A stretch of 64,000 bases of DNA from Orobanche coerulescens (lineage: Eukaryota; Streptophyta; Magnoliopsida; Lamiales; Orobanchaceae). The notes under the pieces are model-generated. The model saw nothing but the letters and a program-made list of their open reading frames with translations. It had not been told where the DNA came from and did not search any database. Positions 1-10,838 of the stretch are shown here, one piece after another. The stretch lies in NCBI GenBank assembly GCA_033398695.1, contig CM065801.1:51222358-51286357 (forward strand), written 5' to 3'. A program made the translations under genes and the position numbers. Each line of letters opens with the position of its first letter. Position 1 is the stretch's first letter.

Positions 1-790
1 AAGTCAATTTTACACCCCATGAGCTCTAGTATTCCGCAGCTCGTATATTGACGTTTTATGATATAATAAAAACACCTGGGCTTGTATATGATACACATGC
101 TTTCCGAATTCTTCGTCATTAATTTTCGTGTTGCCTACCTTAGGCATTCGGGGATGCTGACTGAACCTAGTGGTGTTACTATGCGATTGATTATGCGGAA
201 TGGTGTTATATGTCTTAGTATGCCGAATAATAGCGGACGTGGATGTGGTGATGATTGTTGAAGCGGTGATGTGATTCGTACGACAACAATTTATGCTACG
301 GTGAAGGAGTACCAGGATTAGATGATACCACGCGAAATATACTCAGTGGTTAAGGCCACGAACAAGGAAAAGAGGGTGAAGACATCTGGAAAGTTCTTGG
401 GTGGCATAGGAACTAAGGTTCCTGAACCCCCACGTCTTTCGAATGCATCGTCTCCGCGGTAGAAATGCAGGGAATTCCAAACTGGTAACGTTAACTTTAG
501 ATACGACGGGGAAGTGCTACAACTACAATGTTCAAGGGCATGTTCGTGCAATTATCTTTCTTCACCCTTGACTCGTTTGCAGTACGAGTGGACGCAGTAT
601 GGTGTGATAGTCCCCGAGCGGAGCAAAACAAATGATCGGAGGGAATCCCATAGCCCTACTTCTCCTCTGAATAGCCTAACATTAGCGAGTGATGATTTTG
701 TAATAAGTCCTAATCATTACTGTTCTCGATAATTGTGATTTTGATTGGTTCTCATTTCACCGCCTTATGTTTCCAACTCTAGTTGTCCTA

Positions 791-810
791 AAGTTTCGGA
801 GCCGAAACTT
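791..810 (+). other. Pre-PPT hairpin of G0
   Basis: The sequence AAGTTTCGG-AG-CCGAAACTT folds as a perfect 9-bp stem with a 2-nt loop. The same structure with a different loop occurs at 12545-12563 and 49684-49702, always 6-20 nt before the polypurine tract of a gypsy element. Confidence 0.7.
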
Positions 811-816
811 CCTTAG

Positions 817-826
817 TATGGGGGAA
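817..826 (+). promoter_or_regulatory. Polypurine tract of G0
   Basis: TATGGGGGAA lies directly before TGTA, which would be the first bases of the 3' LTR. It would prime plus-strand DNA synthesis in the gypsy replication cycle. Confidence 0.55.
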
Positions 827-900
827 TGTATTGATCGTGATGTTTCTCAGTAATCCCTAGGAGGGGTGACCTTTCATTGTTGATAACTTGTCTCTGATCT
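827..900 (+). repeat. G0 3' LTR, first 74 bp, cut by Copia-A
   Basis: Starts TGTATTGATC straight after the PPT and stops where Copia-A begins. The continuation should resume at 12036, but the sequence there cannot be matched to any other LTR in the window, so its far end is undefined. Confidence 0.45.
896..900. repeat. Target-site duplication of Copia-A (imperfect)
   Basis: GATCT before Copia-A and GATCC at 12036-12040 after it match at 4 of 5 positions, fitting a 5-bp integrase duplication with one later mutation. Confidence 0.6.
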
Positions 901-2108
901 TGTTGGCCACTAAATATACTAGATACAACTTGGAAAGTATTTTAAACTACAAGCTGTACTATTTTAAATCTGAGTGCGTAGCGGAAGTCTTAAATACAGT
1001 AAGTTGTTGTGGATACAGTAAGTTGCTGTGGATACAGCAACTCGATGTAAAGAGTATACTTAAATAATCACAAAATAAAACAAGTAAGACAGAAGGTAAA
1101 TAACACAATATTTACCGTGGTTCGAGGTAAACCCCTCTACGTCCACTAGTCCTCCACACAAGAGTAAAAGTTTATTATAATTACTACGTACACAACTACG
1201 TAATTATAACAACACACAATCAATATATCGTTCACACAGATTGATATAAAGATCTTAGCTTCAACCGTTCACACAGATTGGTTTGAGCTAATCCTTGACT
1301 GGCTTCTTCACACACAGTTCTGAAGCTTCGTCTTCTTCGATGCAATTCCTTCACACACAGTTCTGGAGAAGCAACGATTACTCAGTCCACACAGGGCTGA
1401 TCTGGGTTTGTTCAAAAGATAGAACAGGGTATGAACAACAGCTTTGACTTTCTGAGCTTCTAGCTGATGAAGTGTTGTTCAAGTTGTTGAGCACTGTATA
1501 TCTCTTAGATCTGAGTTGCAGTAATCTTCTGGAGATATGTTTTGCTCTGATGTATATAATAACTTTGTCACTTGGTAACTGATCTTCAACGCCTTGATGA
1601 GATATATAGTCTTCTTAAAATATATCCGTTGAGATAAATCCGTTGAGCAAGATTCCATTCCAACGGGATGAAAAGCACGATCCGGATTTTGCGGGATTTG
1701 AAGATCTGTTGACTTACAGTATTTAAATACTTTATCCTTTAGTATTTAAATACTTATTTTATCAACGGGACTTGACTTCTAGTGGGAACAGAAGATTTCT
1801 TCTTTGTCCTGTTGAGAGTTGTATGGAAGGTCACTGTATTGTCAATTCGAGACAGATTCCATACTTAGTCTTTATAAGACTTCTTTGCTCTACTGAAAGG
1901 TTCCACTATATGCTAGATCTGCGACAGGTCTTCGATACAGGTTGACACTTCAACTTTTCAATACAGTTTTCTAACTGTATTGAGGATTGGAATATTGTCA
2001 AAACCTCTTATCAACACTATTCGATACAGGGATTGATTATCCTGACTGCTTCGATACCGGGCATTGTTATCCCGACAATTTCGATACAGGGTATTTGTTA
2101 TCCCAACC
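901..2108 (-). repeat. Copia-A 3' LTR
   Basis: Begins TGTTGGCCACT and ends CCCAACC, with the terminal A mutated to C. It aligns throughout with 10839-12035. A block of TTCACACAG repeats (about 1231-1395) lies in its middle, and three ~34-bp degenerate units built on TTCGATACAGGG lie at 2017-2108, the U3 start in element orientation. Confidence 0.92.
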
Positions 2109-2122
2109 ATTTCCCCCTTTTT
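2109..2122 (-). promoter_or_regulatory. Copia-A polypurine tract
   Basis: Reads AAAAAGGGGGAAAT on the minus strand, abutting the inner edge of the 3' LTR. An identical tract sits at the same place in Copia-B (15077-15090). Confidence 0.88.
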
Positions 2123-2607
2123 GACAATTCGCCAAGACTTTAAATCTTTCAAGTCCTTCTTGATGATGCCAAAACCTTCTTTATGAAGCGAATGACTTTC
2201 TTTATGACTTCGGGCAGATTTCTTGGTCTTCTGTCAAATGTTCTATCTTTCAGCAACTTAGTCTAATTTATGAACTGCTCGCAGGCGAGTTCGATACAGC
2301 TAAGATTTTTTACAACTTAAGTTATGATTGGTGCGCAGGCACAATCTTACAATGTATTCTAGATGCATACAACTGAAATTATGAACGGTTCGTAGACAAG
2401 TTCGTACAACTTAATTTTCAAACAAGTTTCTATACTTGTGATTGTTATCTCAACAATTTAAGTTATGTAATCATACATTAACACAGTAGATTACGAGTTG
2501 TAATCTTTCAAGACAAGCAAACATTTTTATTGATATTCAAAAATAGAGTACAGGGTTTGCTGTTTCGAAAGAAAAATTACAAATAACAAAACAGAATTAC
2601 AAGGATT
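2123..2607 (-). other. Copia-A 3' untranslated region
   Basis: About 485 bp between the ORF3 stop and the PPT, with no coding potential. It contains several CGCAGGCGAG/CGTAGACAAG-like phrases at ~50-bp spacing and is conserved in Copia-B (15091-15563). Confidence 0.6.
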
Positions 2608-5600
2608 TCAGCTCCTATAATCAGAATGTCTCCATGGACTTTTCTCTGGATCATTCTCGGCTCCACGCCACCAATGCTGTAGGGAATCATTGCCTCGATC
2701 TAGGTATATTGCTCTACCTTCGTAGGATATGTCAAAGGCAAGAATCCAGTCTTCTGGATGGGTGATCCGATCTCCTTTTCTATGCTTGGATTTCATATCT
2801 AGCTGGAGAGGAAGCTTTCCGTCTTCTAACATCTTCGTGAATTTGTCTGCAGCCTCCGCTAATGTCTTATAACCTTTGAAGATGGCGGATTCCCTAATGA
2901 GTTTAACAAAGTATCTCATCAGTTCATTTTTCCTCCATTGCTTCACTTCTTTGGCAGTGGGATGACGGTTGGTTGGCAGACGAATTTCAGAAGGTCTTTG
3001 GATTAAGCTTTGCTAGGGGACATTGGGGTCATGAAACTCAGATCGGGAACCTGAAATCTTGAAACTTTGAGAGGGAGGGCCTAGTTTGTTCAATTCAGCG
3101 GTAATGCTGTCTTGAGCAGCATTAAATTCCCTTTCGTGCTGGAGCCTTATTCTGCTAGCAGTTTCTCTCGCTTCTTCCCCTTTTTGGCATCATCAAGACG
3201 TCCTAGGATCTCCAGTTCGGCATCCTGTTTCGTCTCAATGTTTGTCATTCTCTCGACAAGGGTGGAGAGCACCTGCGACATATCCTTGATACTTTTGTCG
3301 TGGGCTCGAAGATGAGAAGTGGTTTCGATCATGGCTGCTGCGGTCTTGGCCTCAGATATATGAGTTTTGGATGCCTCTTCTCTCAGGAGTTGCTCTTGTT
3401 TATCTTGCAGATTCTTCAGTGCTTGCTTGAAGACTTCTGGCAAAATAGTGAAGGCTTCGACTACGCGAGAGACTTCATGTTGTAATCCAGTCATCTCTTC
3501 AACAGCAGAAGTGTGCATCCAATTCAGAGCTTTTTCCACTGAATACAGGGCATTAACTGCATCCTGGATGAAGATAGTTGTAAGGCCAAGAGCACGCAGT
3601 CGCTCTTTCCTAGCAGCAGTGCTGGGAGAATCCGGCTTAGCAAAATATTCGCCTCCATTCAACCTCCTCAAATTCACGGTAGGGCGTGAAATGAGTTGGA
3701 CATCCTCAGGTGTAGTACCGTCGTAGGATTCTACAGTTGATGGGGCGGGAGCAGCATTTTCGGGTTCGGCGGTAGGAGGTGTTGTATCCTCCTGTTGCGA
3801 AGATGCGTCTGTAGACATGGGTACAGGAGGGACTGACTCCTCCTGTTGTGTCTCTGCTTCCGCCTGTTCCGGCAGAGGGACTTATTCCTCTAGCTGGACG
3901 GCTCGTGAAATTTCTTCTTCTAAGGCAGCAGGCTCGGGTGCCTGTTCCGAAACAATTTCTTTTTCCTCGACTTGAGGGACTGATTCCTCGTCCTTAGGAA
4001 TATTATCTTGTTGTGGCGAAGGGGGATCACTTCGGCTTGATGGCCCTTCGTCATTCTTGGTTTGAGAGGCATCTCTGTCTTGAGCCTCCTCACGACTCAT
4101 TCTCAGACAAGCTTGTAATGTATCGTCGTCGTCGTCGTCTGAGTCATCGTCTTATTTTGGATCTTCGGGAGAGTCCTCGGACTTATCTTTTCTTTTTCTC
4201 CTAGCATCAGATTTTTGCAAAAGATGGCTTTCGATCAATTCTTTGCAGTAGAGATTGTCCCATTGGATGAGGGCATCAACTTCTGTTGAGTCCGTCACTT
4301 CCAATACAAACTTTCTTCATGGCTCTAGTCGCTCCAGTTGTATAAGGTGTCATATGGAGCTAGCCTGTAGCTTTTCCATTCAAGGAATCTTTCATAAGCA
4401 TGATCAATCTGCACAGAGAGAAGGGTTTTGTTGATAATGGTGTCCGGAGAGGGACTGCGTACAACGTCTGAGTCCGCTGTAGCGAGGGGTTCCTCTACAG
4501 GTGTGGGATCCTGTAGGGAAGATGTATTCCTTACAGGGGATGGCGCCCCGAAGGAAGGTTGTTCCTGTACGGGTGTGGAATCCCGCATAGGAGAGGTAGC
4601 TGTTGGCTCCAAAGGGGCAGCCGACTCGCTAGAGTCTTCTAAGTTGGCAGTGTCCGATCATCCGTCTTAGCCGCCAAAGGCTCAGGATATACTGTCGATA
4701 CAGTAGCGGGCACCTCTTCCACAGGGGTTAGGCCCTGGGGTAGTTGTTCAGTGGGTTGCTCCATGGTAGAAGCTTCCTCGGAGGTTTTGGTGGATTTAGC
4801 TTTAGAAAGCCTCCTTAGCTTCATTTTCGGCTTCTCACCAGCAATAGGTGTCTTGCTGTGAGATCTTTTCCTCTTCCTTGAAGACTCCACATCCTGGGAC
4901 TTCAAAGAAACATCCCTTGGATCTTCATACACGGGCATACTTCGGATGGATGGATGGTTGCACACCAGAGTGCTCTGGTTATAGGCTGTAGGCTTGATGC
5001 CTCCTAAGTAGATCCGGGAGCTGTTTTTCTTCGCATCTGCGGATTGTGAAAGCCCGCATTTCATCAAAATGTGGTTTAAAATTAAACCAAACGACTTCTT
5101 TTGAGTGGCAGGCTTGGATTATTTCTCCTGCAATTGCTTCAGGATAATCTGGCACCAATTGACCTTTTCCCAGGTCAAAATCGCTACCATCATCCTAAAT
5201 CTCAGATTTGTGCACATTTCAAATGCACCAGTGCGATTTTCGATGATCCTGCAACAAAAATCATGCAAGTACACGTATGGCAAACAAAAATTCTTCTTTT
5301 GACAGGTGGTATGAACCACGTCAACAATAGCTGAGCTGGTGAACAACCCATACTACTTTGTTATCAGCTTTTGAGACCCAAAAGTCTCAAGTTCTTCCAT
5401 GGTAAGGCCATCAGCGGGCAGCCCGTAAATGTTTTGAAGAAGATCTCGATCGATACAGATCTCCACTCCTTGAATGATAGCAATGATGTCAGCAACGTGG
5501 CTTCCCTGGGCCAGCGACAAAAAGCGAACGGCGGTGTTGAGGTAGAAGTCCTCAACCAAGTGAACATCGTATTTCTTGGCGGTTTGACTCCCGAGGTGGT

Positions 5601-5760
5601 AGAGGCCTTGCTGACGGAGTCTGTTGATGATGAACTCCATTGGTTCGACGTTATTGGTTTCAGAGAGAATACGCTCGATGACGACAGATCTTGAGAAGAT
5701 CCGTCCATTGATGATGTTCGAGGATTTCTTGAGTGTGGGAGAAGATGTCTGAGCAGCCAT
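2608..5760 (-). pseudogene. Copia-A ORF3 (extra/env-like ORF after pol), broken
   Basis: A roughly 1000-codon reading frame starts at 5760 (MAAQTSSPTLKK) and ends at 2608 (HSDYRS), interrupted by stops and frameshifts near 5350, 5115, 4640, 4320, 4100, 3860 and 3000. The N-terminal ~230 residues look globular (FYLNTAVRF, GVEICIDRDLL, YGLPADG, NWCQIILKQLQ) and by eye recall the 'putative plant transposon protein' domain often found beside plant retroelements. Next comes a Lys/Arg-rich stretch (KKRKRSHSK-like), then Ser/Pro/Glu-rich degenerate TPVEE/TPVQE repeats, then an acidic Asp/Glu run (about 4120-4145 in DNA), then an alpha-helical, heptad-like C-terminal part. SIRE elements carry an env-like ORF at this position. 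I see no convincing signal peptide or transmembrane segment here, so the env label is uncertain. A TATA box lies 138 bp upstream. Confidence 0.75.
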
Positions 5761-5897
5761 TGATGATTCTCAAGAAAATATGAAAGAGATTAAGAGAAAT
5801 TTGCAGTAAAACACAAATAAAACTTTGTAGGCTGTATTTGCTTGAGTACTCTTAAATTTTGCAGAAAGCGTAAAGAGTCTCTAATGGCAGTACCAGT

Positions 5898-5907
5898 CCT
5901 TTTATAG
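5898..5907 (-). promoter_or_regulatory. Candidate internal TATA box upstream of ORF3 (Copia-A)
   Basis: CTATAAAAGG on the minus strand, 138 bp before the ORF3 start codon. The same ten bases are kept in Copia-B (18431-18440). Function as a promoter is inference. Confidence 0.55.
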
Positions 5908-6351
5908 TGGGCGGCGAAGTAGGGTTTTCCAGAGTACGAATGGTCAGATTTAAGGGATGGGAGCCGGTTTTTGAAAAGAATGGTCACGATGAACTGAGTG
6001 TAACTGGTACACTTATCCATTAAAATGTTAAAATATGAGCGGGTCCCACTTCTGACATTTGTTGTTACCCTAAATGCCTGAAACGGCGGTTTTAAAAACA
6101 TTAAACAATTTGAAAACATCGCGGCTTTTGAGATTCAGTTTTCCAGATGTCGTGTAAGGCATTTAATGTAAATGACGTTTGACATGAAAACAGGGCACAT
6201 GGACAAAAATTATTTTTAAAATGAAATATTATAATATAATATATATATAGTGAATCGAAATCCTATAGTATGTGCTGTATTCGCGACGATACAGCGTTCC
6301 CTTTTAAAAGGTACATATAGGTTTTAATTCCATACAGCAACTTTTGGATTA

Positions 6352-6525
6352 ATGCTGTATTCATGGGTCATACTGTATTCCCCCCTTAATTATTGCACAC
6401 GTCAGCTGTAGGATAATTCATATTTCTTTGTTCCCTACAGTGTTGTATTGAAGGCTCTGAGTGTACACATAATTAACGGTGGATACTGTATTCTTGGGTC
6501 TTACAGCATTCCCCCTCAATTATTG
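6352..6525 (-). repeat. Two direct repeats with internal PPT-like tracts, pol-ORF3 spacer of Copia-A
   Basis: Copy 1 (6352-6396) and copy 2 (about 6479-6525) share the frame CTGTATTC-TGGGTC-TACTGTATTCCCCC-TAATTATTG, about 127 bp apart. On the minus strand each holds a GGGGGGAA or GAGGGGGAA purine run. The rest of the 5761-6544 spacer is AT-rich and rich in CTGTAT/ATACAG words, with no coding potential. Confidence 0.65.
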
Positions 6526-6544
6526 AGTAAAAACGGTAAATTAC

Positions 6545-8445
6545 TTACAGGGAGTCGGGCTGTATCATTCCCAATTCTTGTCTAAGCATGTTGAATCTTG
6601 ATGTGTCGAGAGGCTTGGTGAAGATGTCGGCCAACTGAATATATTTATGAACCTTTTCGAGCCGAACATCCTTGTTCTCGACATGATTCCTTATGAAATG
6701 ATGATTCATGTTGATATGCTTAGTGCGCGAGTACAGGACAGGATTGTGTGTGATTGCAATTGCACTCGTGCTATCACACATGATTGGCATCTCTCTGGCT
6801 TCAATTCCATAATCTGACAATTGCTGCTGCATCCAAAGGATCTGCATACAGCAACTACTAGCAGCATAGTATTCTGATTCAGCCGTGGAAAGTGAGTTAG
6901 CCAATTGCTTCTTACTGAACCAAGAAACGAGTCTAGGTCCAAGAAAGTGACAAGTTCCACTTGTACTCTTCCTATCTAGCTTGCAGCCTCCGAGATCCGA
7001 GTCGTTGTATCCAACTAAATCGAATCCGCCTTGTTTAGGATACCACAGTCCTACATCGACTGTTCCTTTAATATACTTCAGGATTCGTTTAGCTGTATTG
7101 AAGTGTGATTCCTTAGGTGCTACTTGATATCTCACACACACTCCAACAGCAAACTAGAGGGTCTGCTAGCCGTTAGGTACATGAGTGAGCCAATAAGCTT
7201 CCTGTAGAGTGATTGGTCAACCGGCTTTCCGGCTTCATCAGCACTAATTTGCACGGAAGTGCTCATGGGGGTTGACGATGATTTGGAAGTGTTCATTCCA
7301 AATTTGTTGAGAAGCTCCTTGTTGTATTTTTCCTGGTTGATAAAAATACCTGTAGGCAACTGCTTTACCTCGTATGCTGTTTTGTTGTGGTGCTTGTTGA
7401 CGATACAACGGTTTTGAGTGTAGCATTCTGTATTGGTTGCTTCACCCCAGAAACGCTGTGGCAACTTGCTTGCGGCGATCATTATCCTTGTTGCTTCTTT
7501 CAGCGTCCTATTCTTTCGCTCGGCAACACCATTCTGTTGAGGTGTACGGGCAGCTGAGTATTCGTGTTGTATCCCATTTTCTGAACAGTATTGCTCTATA
7601 AAGCGGTTTGTAAATTCTGAACCTCTGTCGGAACGAATGAACACGATACTCAATGCCTTTTCATTTTGCAGCTTTCTCAGGAGCTCGGGCAGCTTTGATG
7701 TTGTTTCCTTCTTCTTGCTTAGAAAAATTCTCCAAGCATACCTGGAGTAATCAGCAACAACAACAAGACAATATTTCTTATCTCCCAAACTAACTGGGTA
7801 TACAGGACCGTAGATATCTATGTGTAGCATTTCCAACACTCTTTGGGTTGAAAGGTAGGATTTGCTCTTCAGGGTTGACTTGATTTGCTTGCCTTTCTGA
7901 CATGGTCCGCAGACGCTGTCCTTTTTGAATGACACGTTTGGCAATCCTCTTACCATTCCCTGTCTTGAGAGCTTGTTGATCATCTTGAAGTTGACGTGAG
8001 ACATCCTCTTGTGCCATAACCAGCTAAGATCTGCAGTGCCTTTGGCAACAAAGCATGGAATTGAGGAGCTCATAGGCTTCCAGTCAGCAATATACATGTT
8101 ACCTGATCTGCTTCCTGTAAGCACAACTTCTTTGGTCTGGGTGTTCTTGACTCTACAACGATCTATATAGAATTTCACTGAGAACTGTTTATCACAGAAC
8201 TGGTTAATACTAAGTAGATTGTACTATAAGCCTTCAACATATGCAACATCGATGACTTTGAATTTTCCGACAAGTATGTTTCCTTTCCCTCTTGTTCTTC
8301 TTTTTGATTTATCACCGAAATAAACTTTTGGAACGCGGCCTTCTACGAAATATGATAGCTTGCTTCTATCTCCGGTCATGTGCCGAGAGAATCCACTATC
8401 GAAGTACGAGGTGTCCTCCTCTAGGATGTCCTGTATGCAAAGAGA
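6545..8445 (-). pseudogene. pol: Copia-A pol: protease, integrase and RNase H, RT deleted
   Basis: From the right: protease active site FDSG at about 8390; the GAG-pre-integrase zinc motif (WHKRMSH ... CGPCQKG); the integrase core with D (HIDIYGP), D (RSDRGSEF) and E (NGVAERKNR); then the chain jumps from TAYEV straight to KQLPTGIF, the end of RT, and runs on into RNase H (ADIFTKPL near the end). Compared with Copia-B, about 1345 bp covering the integrase C-terminus and most of RT, including the catalytic YVDD, are missing; the junction is 7367-7370. Other lesions are a TAG inside the pre-integrase region (near 8226) and a frameshift near 7140. In this copy pol is in the same frame as the end of gag, separated by one TAA. 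It makes no functional polymerase. Confidence 0.9.
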
Positions 8446-10729
8446 TTAAGTAGATTTAGGTCCCCTTTGATTTTTGGGTCCATGTATGTTAGTTCCTCTA
8501 GGTACCCAAGTTTTCCTGACAGCAATTGGTTTATTGTAGATCACATTCGGTATAGTGTTGCGATATCTGCGTGGGGCATATCCGTAGTCGCTATAACCAT
8601 GATAATTATTATGCATGTAAAATTCAGGGTTATTATTATTAATCCAGTACGAGTGCCGTCTTGGAGGTGGAGCCATTTTCTATGGCCTAACAGCTTGCCT
8701 TCTGGGTCTCCAGTTGGATTCCCAACGCTGTTGTTGATACTGAGCGGACACCTGCTGTCTCGAGGAATAACGGGGCTCCTGTATCCAATACCTAGGCGTG
8801 CTGTACTGATAGTACTGCCATGCGGGCCTTTGATATTTGGATACAGCCTTCCTTCTGAACGGCTGTTGGCGCTGTTGATATTCTCGGGGAGCATGCTGTT
8901 GAGTGCGCTTTTCAGGTCTGAATGGATTGTGATTTCGCTGTCTGGAATAGGATTACGGCGGCGGAATGGCAGCCTTTGCTGTTCGCTGTGCAACAGGTTC
9001 CTTCACAGGACTCGAAGTTTCTTTTGACACAGGAATGTGTTCCACACTCTTGAAAAACACTGTACTAGTTTTCCCTTTGTTTGAACATGAGCTGTATCCT
9101 AAGCCACTTTTATCATGAGCATGTTGCCCAGTGTTCAGAATTTCTTCCATTCTTTTGGACGATTTCTCGAACGATTTCAGAATGGTCTCAAGTTCAATTT
9201 CTCATTTTTCGAGAGTTTTAACTTTGGCTTGAAGTAGAACCAAATCATTTGTCTTGCTCTCATTGTGAGTTTTAACCTCACTTAGTTCATGAGCAAGTTG
9301 ATGATTGCTCTCCATGAGTTTTTCAAAATCGACTTTGCTGGTTTCACAATCAATAGACATATTTTCATAATTTATTTTCAGCAAGTCATTTTCATCTTTC
9401 AGCTCTAGGTTAGACAGTTGGAGCTGTATATTTTCATTTTTCAATGTCTCATGGGCCTTTTGAATGTTTTTAAACTCATTCATCATGTTTTCAAAAGTAT
9501 GAGATGCATTTAATGGAATAGCTGAGGTTGAGCTTGCCTCATCATCGCTATCTTCACCTTCCGGAATGTCCTTGGCCATAAAGCACATATATGCTTTATC
9601 ATCGAACTCATCATCAGATGAATCACTTTCACTGACCACCTGAAGACATTCTTCTGATTTGGATGGTGTGGGGGAGGCTTCTGATTCTCCAATCAGGGTC
9701 TTGAGCTTGTTTTTCCAAGCACGTCTTCTTTCATCTCTCTCTTGTTGCTCGGCCTCCGGCAACCTTTGAACTTTGGGATGAGGACATTTATTTGCATAAT
9801 GCCCTGGTTTCCTGCTATTATAGCATAGGTTAGCATCACCGGATGAAGTTTCGGTACTTACCTTGTGGACAGGTTTGGGCACAGTAGGAGTCTTTCAGGC
9901 GCTTGATGAACTTTTGAATTTGTGCATGAGAAGCGCCATTTCATCTTGAGATAGGATGTCGTCGTCCATCGGCATTCTTGTGACTAGGCTTCGACAAATT
10001 TGGGCATGTTGTGTCGACGATTCGATATCTGGCTAGTCTTGTGACCTTTGAAGGAGATTCTTGACTTTCTCTCTTCACAATATCATACTCAAAAGCTTTG
10101 AGGTCAGAGAAGAGATCAAAAGTAGATATTTCATTAAGATTGCAAGATACACGCATAGCTGTGGTCTTAATGTCCCATCGGGCAGGGAGAAATCTGAAAA
10201 TTTTTAAATTCTTCTCCTTTTGGGTATAAATTTTGCCCAAAGCTTCAACTTCACCAACAATACCAGTGAATCTGAGGTCAAGTTCCTCAAGTGTCTCAGT
10301 TGGTTTCATTTCAAAAGATTCAAATTGCTGAGTCAGTTTTGAGATTTTGTTTTCTTTTTAGAGCTCAGTTCCCTCACAAATCATCTTGAGTTTATGCCAG
10401 ATTTCCTTGGCTGATTTACAGCTCTTTACCTTCGAGAACTTGCCTTTGTCAAGAGTGACAAATAACGCGTTCTTAGCCACATTGTCGAGGTTGGCTCGCT
10501 TTCTTTCATCTGTGGTCCATTGCTTGCGTTCCTTCTCGAGCATCTCAGCATGGGCTTGGCCTTCAATCCTTGCGGCCGTGTTTACCTTCATGATCTTGAT
10601 GGGGCCATCCTGTATAACAAGAATCATCTTTTCGTGCATTGCTGCAAGATGAGCCTCCATCCTAATTCTCCAATCATCAAATTCGTTAATAGAGAACATA
10701 GGCACTTTTTTGATCATAGATGTATCCAT
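8446..10729 (-). pseudogene. gag: Copia-A gag
   Basis: The start is taken at 10729 (MDTSMIKKVPMFS), the first ATG after the PBS spacer; an upstream in-frame read-out overlaps the PBS itself and is not believable as a start. The N-terminal domain (INEFDDWRIRMEAHL, EGTEL) is the UBN2-type Gag of plant copia elements. A zinc knuckle follows at about 9790-9825, but its second Cys is Ser (CYNSRKPGHYANKC). A long coiled-coil stretch rich in Asn/Glu/Leu comes next, then a Gln/Tyr/Pro-rich tail (AWQYYQYSTPRYW) ending GPKST-TAA at 8446. One frameshift lies around 9890-9940, with a few stops. The protein would form the virus-like particle and bind genomic RNA. Confidence 0.88.
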
Positions 10730-10824
10730 GTGATAATAAAGAAATGAAAGAGACTGTTTTAAAGGGTAAGTAATTTTGGATCTGATTCGGTTAAAAATAC
10801 GACTGATTCTTTTTAGAATCAACC

Positions 10825-10836
10825 GCTCCGATACCA
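10825..10836 (-). promoter_or_regulatory. Copia-A primer-binding site
   Basis: Reads TGGTATCGGAGC on the minus strand, 2 nt inside the 5' LTR. It matches the complement of the initiator tRNA-Met 3' end (TGGTATCAGAGC) except A to G at position 8. Confidence 0.9.
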
Positions 10837-10838
10837 CT

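Larger units (their letters stand above)
1..826 (+). mobile_element. G0: 3' internal end of a Ty3/gypsy element, non-coding
   Basis: No domain is recognisable in any frame; the longest open stretch (514-732) has no retroelement motif. It is assigned to a gypsy element only because it ends with the hairpin (791-810) and purine tract (817-826) that precede a gypsy 3' LTR elsewhere in this window (12545-12581 and 49684-49720). It would be the post-pol untranslated tail. The upstream coding part lies left of the window or has been lost. Assignment is inference. Confidence 0.45.

Noticed and set aside
514..732. 72-residue frame in the G0 tail
   Set aside because: No motif, no neighbour support, composition ordinary; chance frame.
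3112..3726. Plus-strand open frames of 60-119 codons
   Set aside because: Antisense shadows of Copia-A ORF3 on the minus strand, where the modular protein and its Copia-B homologue are found.
8467..9027. 186-residue plus-strand frame, with a similar one at 22199-22771
   Set aside because: Antisense to the Gln/Tyr-rich tail of gag in both copies; conserved only because the sense strand is.
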